A stretch of DNA of 64,000 bases, from positions 62,001-126,000 of the forward strand of contig NZ_AUBN01000014.1 in the NCBI RefSeq assembly GCF_000429265.1, read 5' to 3'. A program made the position numbers and the translations under genes. The DNA is from Actinomyces gerencseriae DSM 6844. Lineage in GTDB: Bacteria > Actinomycetota > Actinomycetes > Actinomycetales > Actinomycetaceae. Below the pieces are notes generated by a model that was given only the letters and a program-made list of their open reading frames with translations, had not been told where the DNA came from and searched no databases. This document shows positions 26,121 to 33,882 of this stretch, in pieces. How positions within the stretch are numbered: the stretch's first letter is position 1; every line of letters starts with the position of its first letter.

Positions 26121-26155
26121 GGCGCGGGGAGCCGGAGGCGCCGGCTCCCCGCGCC
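26121..26155 (-). terminator. perfect 15-bp hairpin between precursor and cyclodehydratase genes
   Basis: GGCGCGGGGAGCCGG (26121-26135) and CCGGCTCCCCGCGCC (26141-26155) pair perfectly around a 5-nt loop. Downstream on the minus strand there is only a short CCTTT-like run, so it may act as a partial terminator or mRNA-stabilising hairpin that lets the precursor be made in excess over the enzymes, a common RiPP operon layout. Confidence 0.7.
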
Positions 26156-26161
26156 GGTGCG

Positions 26162-26275
26162 TCAGCCGGTCCAACTGAAGGACGTCGCGACGTGTCCATG
26201 GTGGTTCGAGTTGGGCGCCAGCACCGTCTCCGCGGCGCGACGCTCCTCGACCTCGACGATCGTGATCTCGGGCAT
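26162..26275 (-). CDS. RiPP precursor peptide, 37 aa
   Basis: A short gene of 37 codons, ATG 26273-26275 to TGA 26162-26164, with a near-ideal Shine-Dalgarno (AGGAGGTG) overlapping the stop of the ABC gene upstream. The acidic, strand-like leader starts MPEITIVEVEERRAAETV, then LAP. The C-terminal part reads NSNHHGHVATSFSWTG and is rich in Ser/Thr (cyclisable) and His (HHGH), without Cys. Size, leader character, position immediately before a YcaO cyclodehydratase with an RRE, and the exporter upstream all point to a linear azoline-containing peptide precursor. Leader/core border is not visible; cleavage around the LAP segment is a guess. I do not recognise the core as any named RiPP. Confidence 0.82.
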   Translation of the reverse strand: MPEITIVEVEERRAAETVLAPNSNHHGHVATSFSWTG

Positions 26276-26279
26276 GGGT

Positions 26280-28286
26280 TCACCTCCTCTCCTGATAGTC
26301 GTCAGCGGAACTTCCGGGGACGGAGGTCCCGGGGGCCGGCTCGGCGGCGGCCTCGGGGGCCGGCTCGCTCTCGGGGACAGTGACCTCGGGGGCCGGCTCG
26401 GCGGCGTCGAGCACGGCGCGGTAGACGGGACTCGTCCGGCGCAGGACGTCGTGCGGGCCGACGGCGTCGACCCGTCCGGCCCGCAGCAGGGCGACCCGGT
26501 CGCAGGAGCTCATGACCGCGACGCGGTGGGTGATGATGATGGTGGTACGACCCTTCCTGGAGGTCAGGAGGGCATCGAGGAACTCCGCCTCGGTGCAGGT
26601 GTCCAGTCCGGCGGTGGGCTCGTCGAGCACGAGGACGTCGGGGTCGCGCAGCAGGCCCCGGGCGAGCCCGAGGCGCTGTCTCTCGCCGCCGGACCACGCC
26701 GCCCCGCGCTCCGCGAGCACCTCGTCCAGCCCCTCGGGAAGGGCGCGCACGCGGTCGGCGAGGCGGGCCCGCTCGAGGGCCGTCCACGTCTCGTCCTCGT
26801 CCGCATCGGGAGTCAGCAGGTTGTCGCGGACGGTGGCCCTGAAGACGTGCGTGTGCTGGCAGACCAGCACGAGTCGCTCGCGAGTCCGCTCGGGGGCCTC
26901 GGCGGCGGTGTCGATCCCGCCGACGAGGATGCGGCCCTCCTCCTGGGCGACGAGCCGCGCCAGGGCCAGGGCCAGCGTCGTCTTGCCCTCGCCACTGGCC
27001 CCGACGACGGCGCACGACCGCCCGTCGGGCACCTCGAGGTCGAGGCCGTCGAGCACCGGGGCCGAGCCGCCCGGATAGCGCACCCGCAGCCCGGTCACCC
27101 GCACCGAACCGGCACCACCGGTAGCAGCGTCGGCGTCGGCACCGGCACCGGCACCGGCGGCACCGCGTCGCCCGGCGGTCCCGGCCGGCGCGGCGGGGCG
27201 GTAGCCGGGGACGGCGATGAGAGCGTCGACGCGCCGCGCCGCCCCCGAGGTCTCCCCGAGCCTGCCGAGCGCGCCCGTCACCGCCAGGGCCGGGGACAGA
27301 GCCGTCCCGGCCAGGGCCACGACGACCGGCACGAGTCCGGCCCCGATCCGCGAGTCCGCGGCCGCGCGACCCGCCAGGAGAACGGCCCCCAGGACGAGGA
27401 CGACCGAGGTCGCCTCGATGAGGGCCTGCTCGACGGCCGTGCGCACCGCCAGCGCGCGACGGGCCGCCTGGACCTCGACGGTGGAGCGCGCCACCTTCCC
27501 CGCGACCTCCTTCAGGCGCCCCAGGAGCACGGTCTCCCGGGCGCAGGAGCGTGCCGCGAGCGCCTCGGACGACAGCCCCGTCAGCGCCGCGCGCAGGCGC
27601 GCGCCCTGCCGGGTGGCGAGGGGGAGCAGCACCAGGGGCACGGTGATGACGACCGCCTGGGCGGCCGGTACTGCCAGTGCGAGGGGTCCCAGCCACGCCA
27701 CCGCCGCGGCGGACAGGACGAGGCAGGCGGTCAGCCCCGCGACGACCTGGGCGGCCGTGTGCGCGTAGAACCACTCCATGCTCTCGACGTCGGCCATGGC
27801 GGCGGCGACCGTGTCCCCCGAGCGGCGGTGCGCCAGCCCCAGCGGGGCGATGCGGGCGATCGCCCGGTGCACCTTGAGGCGGATGACGTCGATGACCCGG
27901 TAGGCCAGGACGTGGGAGAACCACTGCTCGAGCCAGGAGACGACCCCGAGACCGACCACCGCCGCGCACAGACCGGCGAGAAGACCCGTGGGCGCCCCTG
28001 CGCCGGATGGCGCGACGGCGTCCACGGCCAGGGCCGAGGCCGTCGCCACGGAGAGCACGGTGGCGACGACTGCCAGCGCGATGCCGAGCCAGATGGTCAC
28101 GGCCACGGCGGCGAACAACGGGCCCTGCCCCCGCAAGTGCCCGGCCATGGCCAGGACCGGGCCCACGATCCCGGTCAGACCGGTGGCGCCCGCGGGCGCG
28201 CCGTCGACGGTCGCACCGGGGGTCGTCCCAGGACTCAGCTCGGTGGTCGCCTCAGCGGGCGCCCCCGCGGTCGCCTCAGCGGTCAT
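26280..28286 (-). CDS. ABC exporter half, TMD-NBD fusion (second subunit)
   Basis: A 668-aa type-IV fold exporter half resembling CydC/IrtB-like heterodimer subunits. The N-terminal ~45 residues are Ala/Thr/Gly-rich, followed by six membrane helices (about 45-330) and an NBD with Walker A VGASGEGKTT, signature WSGGERQRLGLARG, Walker B VLVLDEPTAGLD and the switch ITHRVAVM. The TMD and NBD are joined by a Gly/Ala linker. Its ATG overlaps the partner's stop (ATGA), and its own stop lies in the precursor's ribosome-binding site. Placement makes it a likely exporter of the modified peptide; a thiol or siderophore role as for CydDC/IrtAB is the alternative. Confidence 0.85.
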   Translation of the reverse strand: MTAEATAGAPAEATTELSPGTTPGATVDGAPAGATGLTGIVGPVLAMAGHLRGQGPLFAAVAVTIWLGIALAVVATVLSVATASALAVDAVAPSGAGAPTGLLAGLCAAVVGLGVVSWLEQWFSHVLAYRVIDVIRLKVHRAIARIAPLGLAHRRSGDTVAAAMADVESMEWFYAHTAAQVVAGLTACLVLSAAAVAWLGPLALAVPAAQAVVITVPLVLLPLATRQGARLRAALTGLSSEALAARSCARETVLLGRLKEVAGKVARSTVEVQAARRALAVRTAVEQALIEATSVVLVLGAVLLAGRAAADSRIGAGLVPVVVALAGTALSPALAVTGALGRLGETSGAARRVDALIAVPGYRPAAPAGTAGRRGAAGAGAGADADAATGGAGSVRVTGLRVRYPGGSAPVLDGLDLEVPDGRSCAVVGASGEGKTTLALALARLVAQEEGRILVGGIDTAAEAPERTRERLVLVCQHTHVFRATVRDNLLTPDADEDETWTALERARLADRVRALPEGLDEVLAERGAAWSGGERQRLGLARGLLRDPDVLVLDEPTAGLDTCTEAEFLDALLTSRKGRTTIIITHRVAVMSSCDRVALLRAGRVDAVGPHDVLRRTSPVYRAVLDAAEPAPEVTVPESEPAPEAAAEPAPGTSVPGSSADDYQERR

Positions 28287-30157
28287 CGCACCGCCTCCAC
28301 GGTCTCGGGGCGCCCGTCCTCGGCCTCGACGAGGGCCCGCAGGGCGCCGTCGCGGGCCAGGAGCTCGTCGGGAGGCCCCTGCTCGAGGACGCGCCCGTCG
28401 CCCATGACGACGACGTGGTCGGCGATCCGCGCGAGGGCCAGGCGGTGGGTGATGGCGATGACGAGGCGGTCGGAGGCGCCGCGCAGCCGCTCCACCAGGC
28501 GTGCCTCGGCGGCCGGGTCGAGGGCGGAGGTGGCCTCGTCGAGTATGAGGACGCGCCGGTCCTGCACCAGGCCGCGGGCGATGGCGACCCGCTGCCGCTG
28601 CCCCCCGGACAGCTGCGCCCCGCCCTCGCCCGAGGCGCTGTCCAACGTGAAGGAGGCGTCGTCGCCGATGCCGCAGGTACGCGCAGCCGACTCGACGGAC
28701 GCGTCGGCCCCGGCGGACTCACCGCGCTCTCCGGGTCCGGCGCCCCCGACCACCCCGGCAACCCGCTCGGAACCGATCGGACCTCCGGACTCCTCGGGCA
28801 GCCCCAGGGCGATGTCCTCGCGCACGGTGGGGGCCAGCAGCACGGGGTCCTGGGGCACGAGCGCGACACGGGCGAGGAGCTCGACGGGATCGCGGGCGAC
28901 GCCATCGAGCTCGATCGCCCCCCGCTCGGGGGCCAGGAGTCCGACGAGCGCGCAAGCGAGGGTGGACTTGCCCGATCCGGTGGCGCCGACGACGGCCGTC
29001 AGCCCGGAGCGGAGATCGAGGTCGATGCCGCGCAGGGCGGGCTCCTCGGCCCGCGGGTAGCGGGCGCTCAGCCCTCGTACCGCGATGCCCGGGGGACGGC
29101 CGCAGCCGGCCGGCGCGTCCGCCCGCTCGTCATCACCCCGCACCGCGACGCCCGGGGATCGGCCGGCCCCGCGAGCCCCGCCGGAGGGGAGGGCAGCCCC
29201 GCCCCCCGGGCGGTCCCGATCGAGAAGATCCATGACGCGCGGCCCCGAGAAGGTGCCGAGGTAGCCGGCGTGCCACAGGGCGGCGAGATCCCGCAGCGGA
29301 CGCACGAGCTCGGCCGCGAGCAGGACGAGGGTGAAGATCTCCAGGGCGCTCAGCTCGTGGCGCCGCACGGCGACCACGACCAGGACGAGGGCCGGGACCG
29401 CTGCGAGGGCGAAGCCGGACAGGCCGGACTCGATCAGGGACACGCGAAGCTGGCCCATGGTCCGCTCCAGGAGGCGGCGGGAGGCCCGGGCGAGTTGGGC
29501 CTCCCGCCGCCCGTCGGCGCCGAAGGCGACGAGAGTGGTCATGCCCTGCATGGAGTCGACGAACTCGGCGTGAAGATCCTCGTAGGCGTCCCAGTGATCG
29601 GCGCCCCTGGCGGCGAGAGCCCTGTCCCACAGCCGGGGCAGGACGGGCACCACAAGGGTGGTCGCAACGGCGACGCCCCCGGTCGCGGGGTCGATGACGG
29701 TCATCATGCCGCCCACCGTGGCGACGACGGCGACGGTCACGCCGATCTGCGGGAGGTACCCCGACAGGTAGGCGTCGAGGTTCTCGATGCCGTCGACGAC
29801 GACGGCGTGATCCCGGCCCGTGCGCCCGGCCGCGGGGTCGAGCGCACTGCGGCCGACGAATGCGGTCAGCGCCCGCGCCCGCAAGGATGCCTTGACGCGG
29901 CTCATGGCGTGCTGGGCGAGGAGCTGGCGCACCAGGACCAGGAGGGGACGGGCCAGGAGGACCCCGGCGAGCGCGACGGCCGGGGCGAGCAGGTCGGGGT
30001 CGCGGAAGGACGATCCGGAGATCAGGGCGGCGAACACGCGCGACGTGAGCAGGGCCTGGCCCGTCCAGGTGGCGGCGACGGCGGTGCCGGCCAGGACGAG
30101 GGCGGCGAGCATGCCCCGGTGATCCCTCCAGAGCCCGAGCAGGCGCAGGTGCTGCAT
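28283..30157 (-). CDS. ABC exporter half, TMD-NBD fusion (first subunit)
   Basis: A 624-aa partner, CydD/IrtA-like: six membrane helices (about 15-310), then an NBD with Walker A VGATGSGKST, signature LSGGQRQRVAIARG, Walker B VLILDEATSALD and ITHRLALA. The NBD carries an unusual Gly/Ser/Glu-rich insertion of about 45 residues after the Q-loop region (LPEESGGPIGSERV...). ATG 30157 follows AGGAGGAGC. It is the first gene of the minus-strand RiPP operon and is divergent from the FecCD importer; the shared promoter region holds the Fur/Zur-like palindrome. Confidence 0.87.
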   Translation of the reverse strand: MQHLRLLGLWRDHRGMLAALVLAGTAVAATWTGQALLTSRVFAALISGSSFRDPDLLAPAVALAGVLLARPLLVLVRQLLAQHAMSRVKASLRARALTAFVGRSALDPAAGRTGRDHAVVVDGIENLDAYLSGYLPQIGVTVAVVATVGGMMTVIDPATGGVAVATTLVVPVLPRLWDRALAARGADHWDAYEDLHAEFVDSMQGMTTLVAFGADGRREAQLARASRRLLERTMGQLRVSLIESGLSGFALAAVPALVLVVVAVRRHELSALEIFTLVLLAAELVRPLRDLAALWHAGYLGTFSGPRVMDLLDRDRPGGGAALPSGGARGAGRSPGVAVRGDDERADAPAGCGRPPGIAVRGLSARYPRAEEPALRGIDLDLRSGLTAVVGATGSGKSTLACALVGLLAPERGAIELDGVARDPVELLARVALVPQDPVLLAPTVREDIALGLPEESGGPIGSERVAGVVGGAGPGERGESAGADASVESAARTCGIGDDASFTLDSASGEGGAQLSGGQRQRVAIARGLVQDRRVLILDEATSALDPAAEARLVERLRGASDRLVIAITHRLALARIADHVVVMGDGRVLEQGPPDELLARDGALRALVEAEDGRPETVEAVR

Positions 30158-30264
30158 GGGGACGGCTCCTCCTCACGGATCTCATGCGGGCGCGCCGGGT
30201 ACCGGGCATCCGGCGGTGCGACAGGGACGTGCGACGGGACGGGACGACGATTTGCCCATCACTT

Positions 30265-30289
30265 GATGCAAATGATTATCATCTGCGTC
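30265..30289. promoter_or_regulatory. Fur/Zur-like operator palindrome in the divergent promoter
   Basis: A 25-bp palindrome centred on 30277, GATGCAAATGAT-T-ATCATCTGCGTC, with 10 of 12 arm positions complementary. The ATGATTATCAT centre is the hallmark of Fur-family (Fur, Zur) boxes and unlike the DtxR/IdeR consensus. It is an AT-rich island in very GC-rich DNA, abuts the FecCD start and lies 108 bp upstream of the exporter operon. Which regulator (zinc or iron) is not decidable from sequence alone; Zur is favoured because actinobacterial iron regulons usually use DtxR/IdeR. Confidence 0.72.
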
Positions 30290-31384
30290 GTGAGCATACG
30301 AACGCGCCCCCCGCGAGTCAAGCCGGCGACGCTCGCCCTGACGCTGCTCGGCGCCGCCGTGCCGTTGGTCGCCGTGCTCTCCGTGGGCGCGGGCCAGCTG
30401 GACGCCTCCCCCGCCGAGGTGGTGCGGGCGCTCCTCCACAGCCTCGACGGCACGGGCGGCGCGGACGTCGACCCGGCCCTGGAGACCGTCGTCCGGCAGC
30501 TGCGCCTGCCGCGAATCCTGGTGGGCCTGTGCGCGGGGGCCGTCCTGTCGGTCGGCGGCGCCTGCCTCCAGGCCGTCGTGCGCAACGACCTGGCCGACCC
30601 CTACCTCCTGGGAGTCTCCTCCGGCGCGTCCCTCGGAGCCGCCCTCGTCATCGCCGGGGGCGCGGGCGGCGCGGGCGGTTCCGCCGGTGCGGTCGGCAGT
30701 CGACTGATGGCGGCCGGCGGTGCGCTGACGGCGACCGGCGGGGCGTTCCTCGGCGCCCTCGCGGCACTCGCCCTGGTCATGGCGCTCGCCGGGGGAAGCA
30801 GGCGCCTGTCGGGTTCGCGCCTCGTCCTGGCCGGGCTCACCGCGGGCTACTTCCTGTCCGCGATCACCAATCTCGTCGTCGTCCTATCCGACAGCCGCGA
30901 TGCCGTGCGCGCCATCACCTTCTGGATGCTCGGGTCGCTGGGGCGCTCATCGTGGACGGACGTGCCGGTCCTGGCCTGCGCCACGGCGCTGACCCTGGGA
31001 TACCTCGTCCTACGGGCCCGCGCGCTGGACGCCATCGGCCTGGGGGACGACGTCGCCCGCTCCATGGGAGTGGACCCCTTCCGCCTGCGCCGCTCGACGA
31101 CGGCGGTCGCCGCCCTGGGCGTGGCCGCCGCCGTCGCCGTGAGCGGGGCCATCGGCTTCGTCGGACTCGTCGTGCCGCACCTGGCACGGCGTCTGGTCGG
31201 CGCCGCGCACCGCGCGCTCCTGCCCGCCGCCGCCCTGCTCGGCGCGCTCGTGCTCGTCGCCGCGGACGCCCTGGCCCGCACCGTCCTGGCCCCCAGGGAG
31301 ATCCCCCTGGGCATTCTCACGGCCCTGGTCGGCACACCGCTGCTCATGTGGATGATGCGCCGCCACCGTCCGCAGCCGCGCTGA
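30290..31384 (+). CDS. FecCD/BtuC-type ABC importer permease
   Basis: A 364-aa permease of the metal-chelate/cobalamin importer class with about ten membrane helices. Family marks are LRLPRILVGLCAGAVLSVGGACLQAVVRNDLADPYLLGVSSGASLGA, ITFWMLGSLGRSSW, and GAIGFVGLVVPHLARRLVG with HRALLPAAALLGA. It imports a chelated metal or cofactor presented by the downstream lipoprotein. The start is uncertain: GTG 30290 directly follows the operator and would suit a leaderless transcript, while ATGs at 30266 and 30272 lie inside the operator. A much longer frame upstream is only the antisense of the ABC exporter. First gene of a three-gene importer operon. Confidence 0.88.
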   Translation: MSIRTRPPRVKPATLALTLLGAAVPLVAVLSVGAGQLDASPAEVVRALLHSLDGTGGADVDPALETVVRQLRLPRILVGLCAGAVLSVGGACLQAVVRNDLADPYLLGVSSGASLGAALVIAGGAGGAGGSAGAVGSRLMAAGGALTATGGAFLGALAALALVMALAGGSRRLSGSRLVLAGLTAGYFLSAITNLVVVLSDSRDAVRAITFWMLGSLGRSSWTDVPVLACATALTLGYLVLRARALDAIGLGDDVARSMGVDPFRLRRSTTAVAALGVAAAVAVSGAIGFVGLVVPHLARRLVGAAHRALLPAAALLGALVLVAADALARTVLAPREIPLGILTALVGTPLLMWMMRRHRPQPR

Positions 31385-31454
31385 GACGCCGTTGCCGGCC
31401 GCCCCCGCGCGCCCGATGCACCCGAACGCACCCGATACGATTCAAGGAGCTCCC

Positions 31455-32441
31455 ATGCACCGACCCTCCCTCCGCACCCTGGCCGCTGCTGCGGCGGCGA
31501 CCCTCGGCCTGACCCTGACGGGCTGCGGCGCCACCACCACCGCCGGGGCCCCGGCCTCGGCCGGCTACCCGCTCACGGTCGCCGACTGCGGCCGGGACGT
31601 CACGATCGACTCGGCGCCCCAGCGGGTCCTCACGATCGGCACGGCCGCCGTCGAGCTGCTCGACGCCACCGGTGCGAGCGACCGCGTCGTGGCCCGCACC
31701 GGGGAGTTCGGCGCACCGCTTCCCGCGGACCTGAAGAACCCGCCGTCGGACGACCTCATCACCGATCCCTCGGATCCCACGACCGAGGAGATCATCGCCG
31801 CCGAACCCGATCTCGTCCTGGGGTACGGCCTGTTCAACGCCGACGCCCAGCAGCTCGCCGACACCGGCATCGCCCTGCTGAACGTTCAGGCCGAGTGCGG
31901 CCACGACGGCGGCTCCTCCGCCTCCCCCGCGACGCTGTCGACGGTGAGCGATGACGTCCGCCGTCTCGGCACCGTCTTCTCCACCTCATCGACGGCCGAC
32001 GCCGCCGCCGACGCCCTCGACCAGCGGGTGAGCGACGCGCGCCGCGACACGACTTCCGGCGGCGGCACGGGCCGCACCGCCGCCTGGGTCTACTACTTCT
32101 CGTCGCAGGACCCGCTGTCCGCCTACGGGGGCGGGGGGCTGCCCGCATCCGTGCTCGAGGACGCCGGCCTGACCAATGTCTACGCCGGGACTCACGACGC
32201 CTACCTGAACGTCTCGGTCGAGAGCCTTCTGGAGCACCAGCCCCACTGGATCGTGCTGGGCTACGGCCTGTACGGGGAGAGCGCGGAGGAGGCCCGGGCC
32301 GCGTTCCTCGCCGAGCCCGGCGTGGAGGCGCTCGAGGCCGTCTCCGCCGGCCGGATCGTGCTCCTGCCCGCCGGAGCCTCGTCCTCCAGCCCTACGGCGG
32401 TGGCCGGGCTGGAGCAGCTGGTCTCCGCCACCGCGGAGTGA
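31455..32441 (+). CDS. FepB/BtuF-like substrate-binding lipoprotein
   Basis: A 328-aa periplasmic-binding-protein-type lipoprotein for metal-chelate uptake. The N-terminal signal ends in a lipobox LTLTGC with the lipidated Cys at 24. The mature protein shows the class III binding-protein pattern: GRDVTIDSAPQRVLTIG, LIAAEPDLVLG-like EEIIAAEPDLVLGYGLF, and VSAGRIVLLPAG at the end. ATG 31455 has AAGGAGC. The sequence between two long helices contains no obvious His-rich zinc loop, so the ligand is more likely a chelate than free zinc. Follows the permease by 70 bp. Confidence 0.88.
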   Translation: MHRPSLRTLAAAAAATLGLTLTGCGATTTAGAPASAGYPLTVADCGRDVTIDSAPQRVLTIGTAAVELLDATGASDRVVARTGEFGAPLPADLKNPPSDDLITDPSDPTTEEIIAAEPDLVLGYGLFNADAQQLADTGIALLNVQAECGHDGGSSASPATLSTVSDDVRRLGTVFSTSSTADAAADALDQRVSDARRDTTSGGGTGRTAAWVYYFSSQDPLSAYGGGGLPASVLEDAGLTNVYAGTHDAYLNVSVESLLEHQPHWIVLGYGLYGESAEEARAAFLAEPGVEALEAVSAGRIVLLPAGASSSSPTAVAGLEQLVSATAE

Positions 32442-32445
32442 GCCG

Positions 32446-33207
32446 GTGAGCACCGTCCTGCGGGCCGCGGACCTGCGCGTCCGCCTCGGCGGCGCCCCGG
32501 TCCTGGACGGGGTGAGCCTGCGCGTCGAGGAGGGCGAGAAGGTGGCCCTGCTCGGCCCCAACGGATCGGGCAAGACCACTCTGCTGAGGGTCCTGGCGGG
32601 CATCGCGCCGCCCACGAGCGGGTGCGCGACCCTCCGGGGGCGGGACCTGCGCGAGATCCCGGACGGACGACGTGCGCAGATGCTGGCCTTCCTGGCGCAG
32701 GAGGAGCACACCGACCTGCCCTTCACCGCGCGCGACGTCCTGCTGCTCGCCCGCGGCGTCGGTCTGAGCGACTGGCGCCCCTACCGACGGGCGGACCACG
32801 AGGCCGTCGAGGCGCTGGCGCAGCAGTGGGAGCTGACCGGGCTGCTCGACCGCACCCTGCAGGACATGTCCGGCGGGGAGCGCAAGCGCGTGCTCCTGGC
32901 CCGGACCTTCGCCCAGGGCACCCCCGTCGTCATCCTCGACGAGCCGACGAACCACCTGGACCTGCGCCATCAGCACGAGGTGGCCGCGCGGGTGGCCGAC
33001 TCCGGGCGCACCGCGCTCATGGCCCTGCACGACCTCGACGTGGCGGCCGCCTACTGCGAGCGGGTCGTGCTCATGAGCCGGGGGCGCGTCGTGGCGGACG
33101 GCGCGCCGGCCGAGGTGCTGACGGCCCGCGCCGTCGAGGAGGTCTACGGCGTGAGCGCCCGCCGCGCCGACGTCGACGGCCGCGTGCGCCTGCTCGTGGG
33201 CCGATAG
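32446..33207 (+). CDS. FecE-type ABC importer ATPase
   Basis: A 253-aa nucleotide-binding subunit that powers the permease: Walker A LLGPNGSGKTT, Q-loop LAFLAQEEH, signature MSGGERKRVLLAR, Walker B PVVILDEPTNHLD and switch ALHDLDVA. GTG 32446 starts five bases after the lipoprotein gene's stop, so the three genes form one operon. The 3' end lies 57 bp before the right 142-bp repeat. Confidence 0.9.
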   Translation: MSTVLRAADLRVRLGGAPVLDGVSLRVEEGEKVALLGPNGSGKTTLLRVLAGIAPPTSGCATLRGRDLREIPDGRRAQMLAFLAQEEHTDLPFTARDVLLLARGVGLSDWRPYRRADHEAVEALAQQWELTGLLDRTLQDMSGGERKRVLLARTFAQGTPVVILDEPTNHLDLRHQHEVAARVADSGRTALMALHDLDVAAAYCERVVLMSRGRVVADGAPAEVLTARAVEEVYGVSARRADVDGRVRLLVGR

Positions 33208-33261
33208 CGGAGGCGGCCGGGTCCGGGCGTGGACGACGCCCTCCACACTCCTCCTCCCCTC

Positions 33262-33299
33262 GCCGAGATCGGTTCAGTTCCGGCTCGAGATCGGTTCCG
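33262..33299 (+). repeat. 22-bp GAGATCGGT repeat, locus 3
   Basis: Two tandem copies (CCGAGATCGGTTCAGTTCCG and CGAGATCGGTTCCG) at the left of the 888-bp gap; they are part of the 142-bp element. Confidence 0.8.
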
Positions 33300-33405
33300 A
33301 CCCGCGGACCCTCGTCCCGAGAGCGTTGACGACGCGCAGGCCGTCGGCGGTCGGGGATGTTCACGATGAGCGAGAACGTGTTCCGAGGACCGGGAGCGGT
33401 CGAGC
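33264..33405 (+). repeat. 142-bp direct repeat, right copy (boundary of RiPP module)
   Basis: Gapless match to 22010-22151 (about 92% identity), same orientation. The hairpin seen in the left copy (CCCTCG-TCC-CGAGGG) is weakened here by one change. Together the copies enclose 11.1 kb containing exactly the precursor, maturation, export and import genes. Confidence 0.9.
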
Positions 33406-33594
33406 ATAAGGATGCGGCCCTCGCCCCGGGCGATGAGCCTGTCGGGGGCGGGGTCGTCCCGCCCGCACTGGTGGTCTGGCCGACGCGGGCATTCCGAGCG
33501 TGTCCTCCGCCTCCTCCAGGATCTGCCACTGGTAGCCCCGCAGACGTGAGCATTCCTGTTCGAGTCCGACGACGGCGCCGGGGGCCAGGAGCGG

Positions 33595-33683
33595 GCCCGG
33601 TCCCGCGTCCGCGGAGGAACAGCGCAGTGAGACATGGCGGGCGTTGACCGAGGAGCCCGGTCCCGCGTCCGCGGAGGAACAGC
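33595..33683 (+). repeat. spaced 29-bp repeat pair, 60-bp period (CRISPR-like)
   Basis: GCCCGGTCCCGCGTCCGCGG plus AGGAACAGC occurs identically at 33595-33623 and 33655-33683 with a unique 31-bp spacer (33624-33654). Repeat length, spacer length and the internal CCGCG-GA-CGCGG dyad resemble a degenerate type I-E CRISPR unit, but there are only two copies and no cas genes. Confidence 0.75.
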
Positions 33684-33719
33684 CCCACTGGCGCACCGCC
33701 TCGGCACATCGAACTCGAC

Positions 33720-33766
33720 ATTTCTGCGCGAGTCCGACGACGGCCCCGTTGGACTCGCGCGGAAAT
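33720..33766. repeat. 16-bp-arm palindromic element
   Basis: ATTTCTGCGCGAGTCC (33720-33735) and GGACTCGCGCGGAAAT (33751-33766) are complementary except one position, with a 15-nt loop. The same GCGCGAGTCCGACGACGGC string occurs near 33561 and, inverted, near 180-205, so this is a dispersed REP-like element. Confidence 0.7.
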
Positions 33767-33821
33767 GCCGGTCTCGTGCAGAGATGCCCGTCTCGTGACC
33801 CCGGCAGCCGGGCGCGACCCC

Positions 33822-33882
33822 ACCGGACCGATCTCGATGCGGAACTGAACCGATCTCGGTGCGGAACTGAACCGATCTCGGC
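33822..33882 (-). repeat. 22-bp GAGATCGGT repeat, locus 4
   Basis: Three tandem copies in inverted orientation relative to locus 3 (core GAACCGATCTCGG / GGACCGATCTCG on the plus strand), spaced 20-22 bp. Confidence 0.85.

Noticed and set aside
26071-26283. The 70-codon minus-strand frame over the precursor region
   Set aside because: It is Arg/Pro/Ser-rich with no ribosome-binding site; the 37-codon frame has an ideal site and a typical leader.
28283-30157. Naming the exporter pair cydDC
   Set aside because: The subunits resemble CydDC, but there are no cytochrome bd genes nearby and the operon context is a RiPP cluster, so the symbol would mislead.
28007-30289. N-terminal extension of the FecCD permease frame by about 760 codons
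   Set aside because: The extension is antisense to both ABC exporter genes and is non-membrane low-complexity sequence; family homology starts only after the operator.
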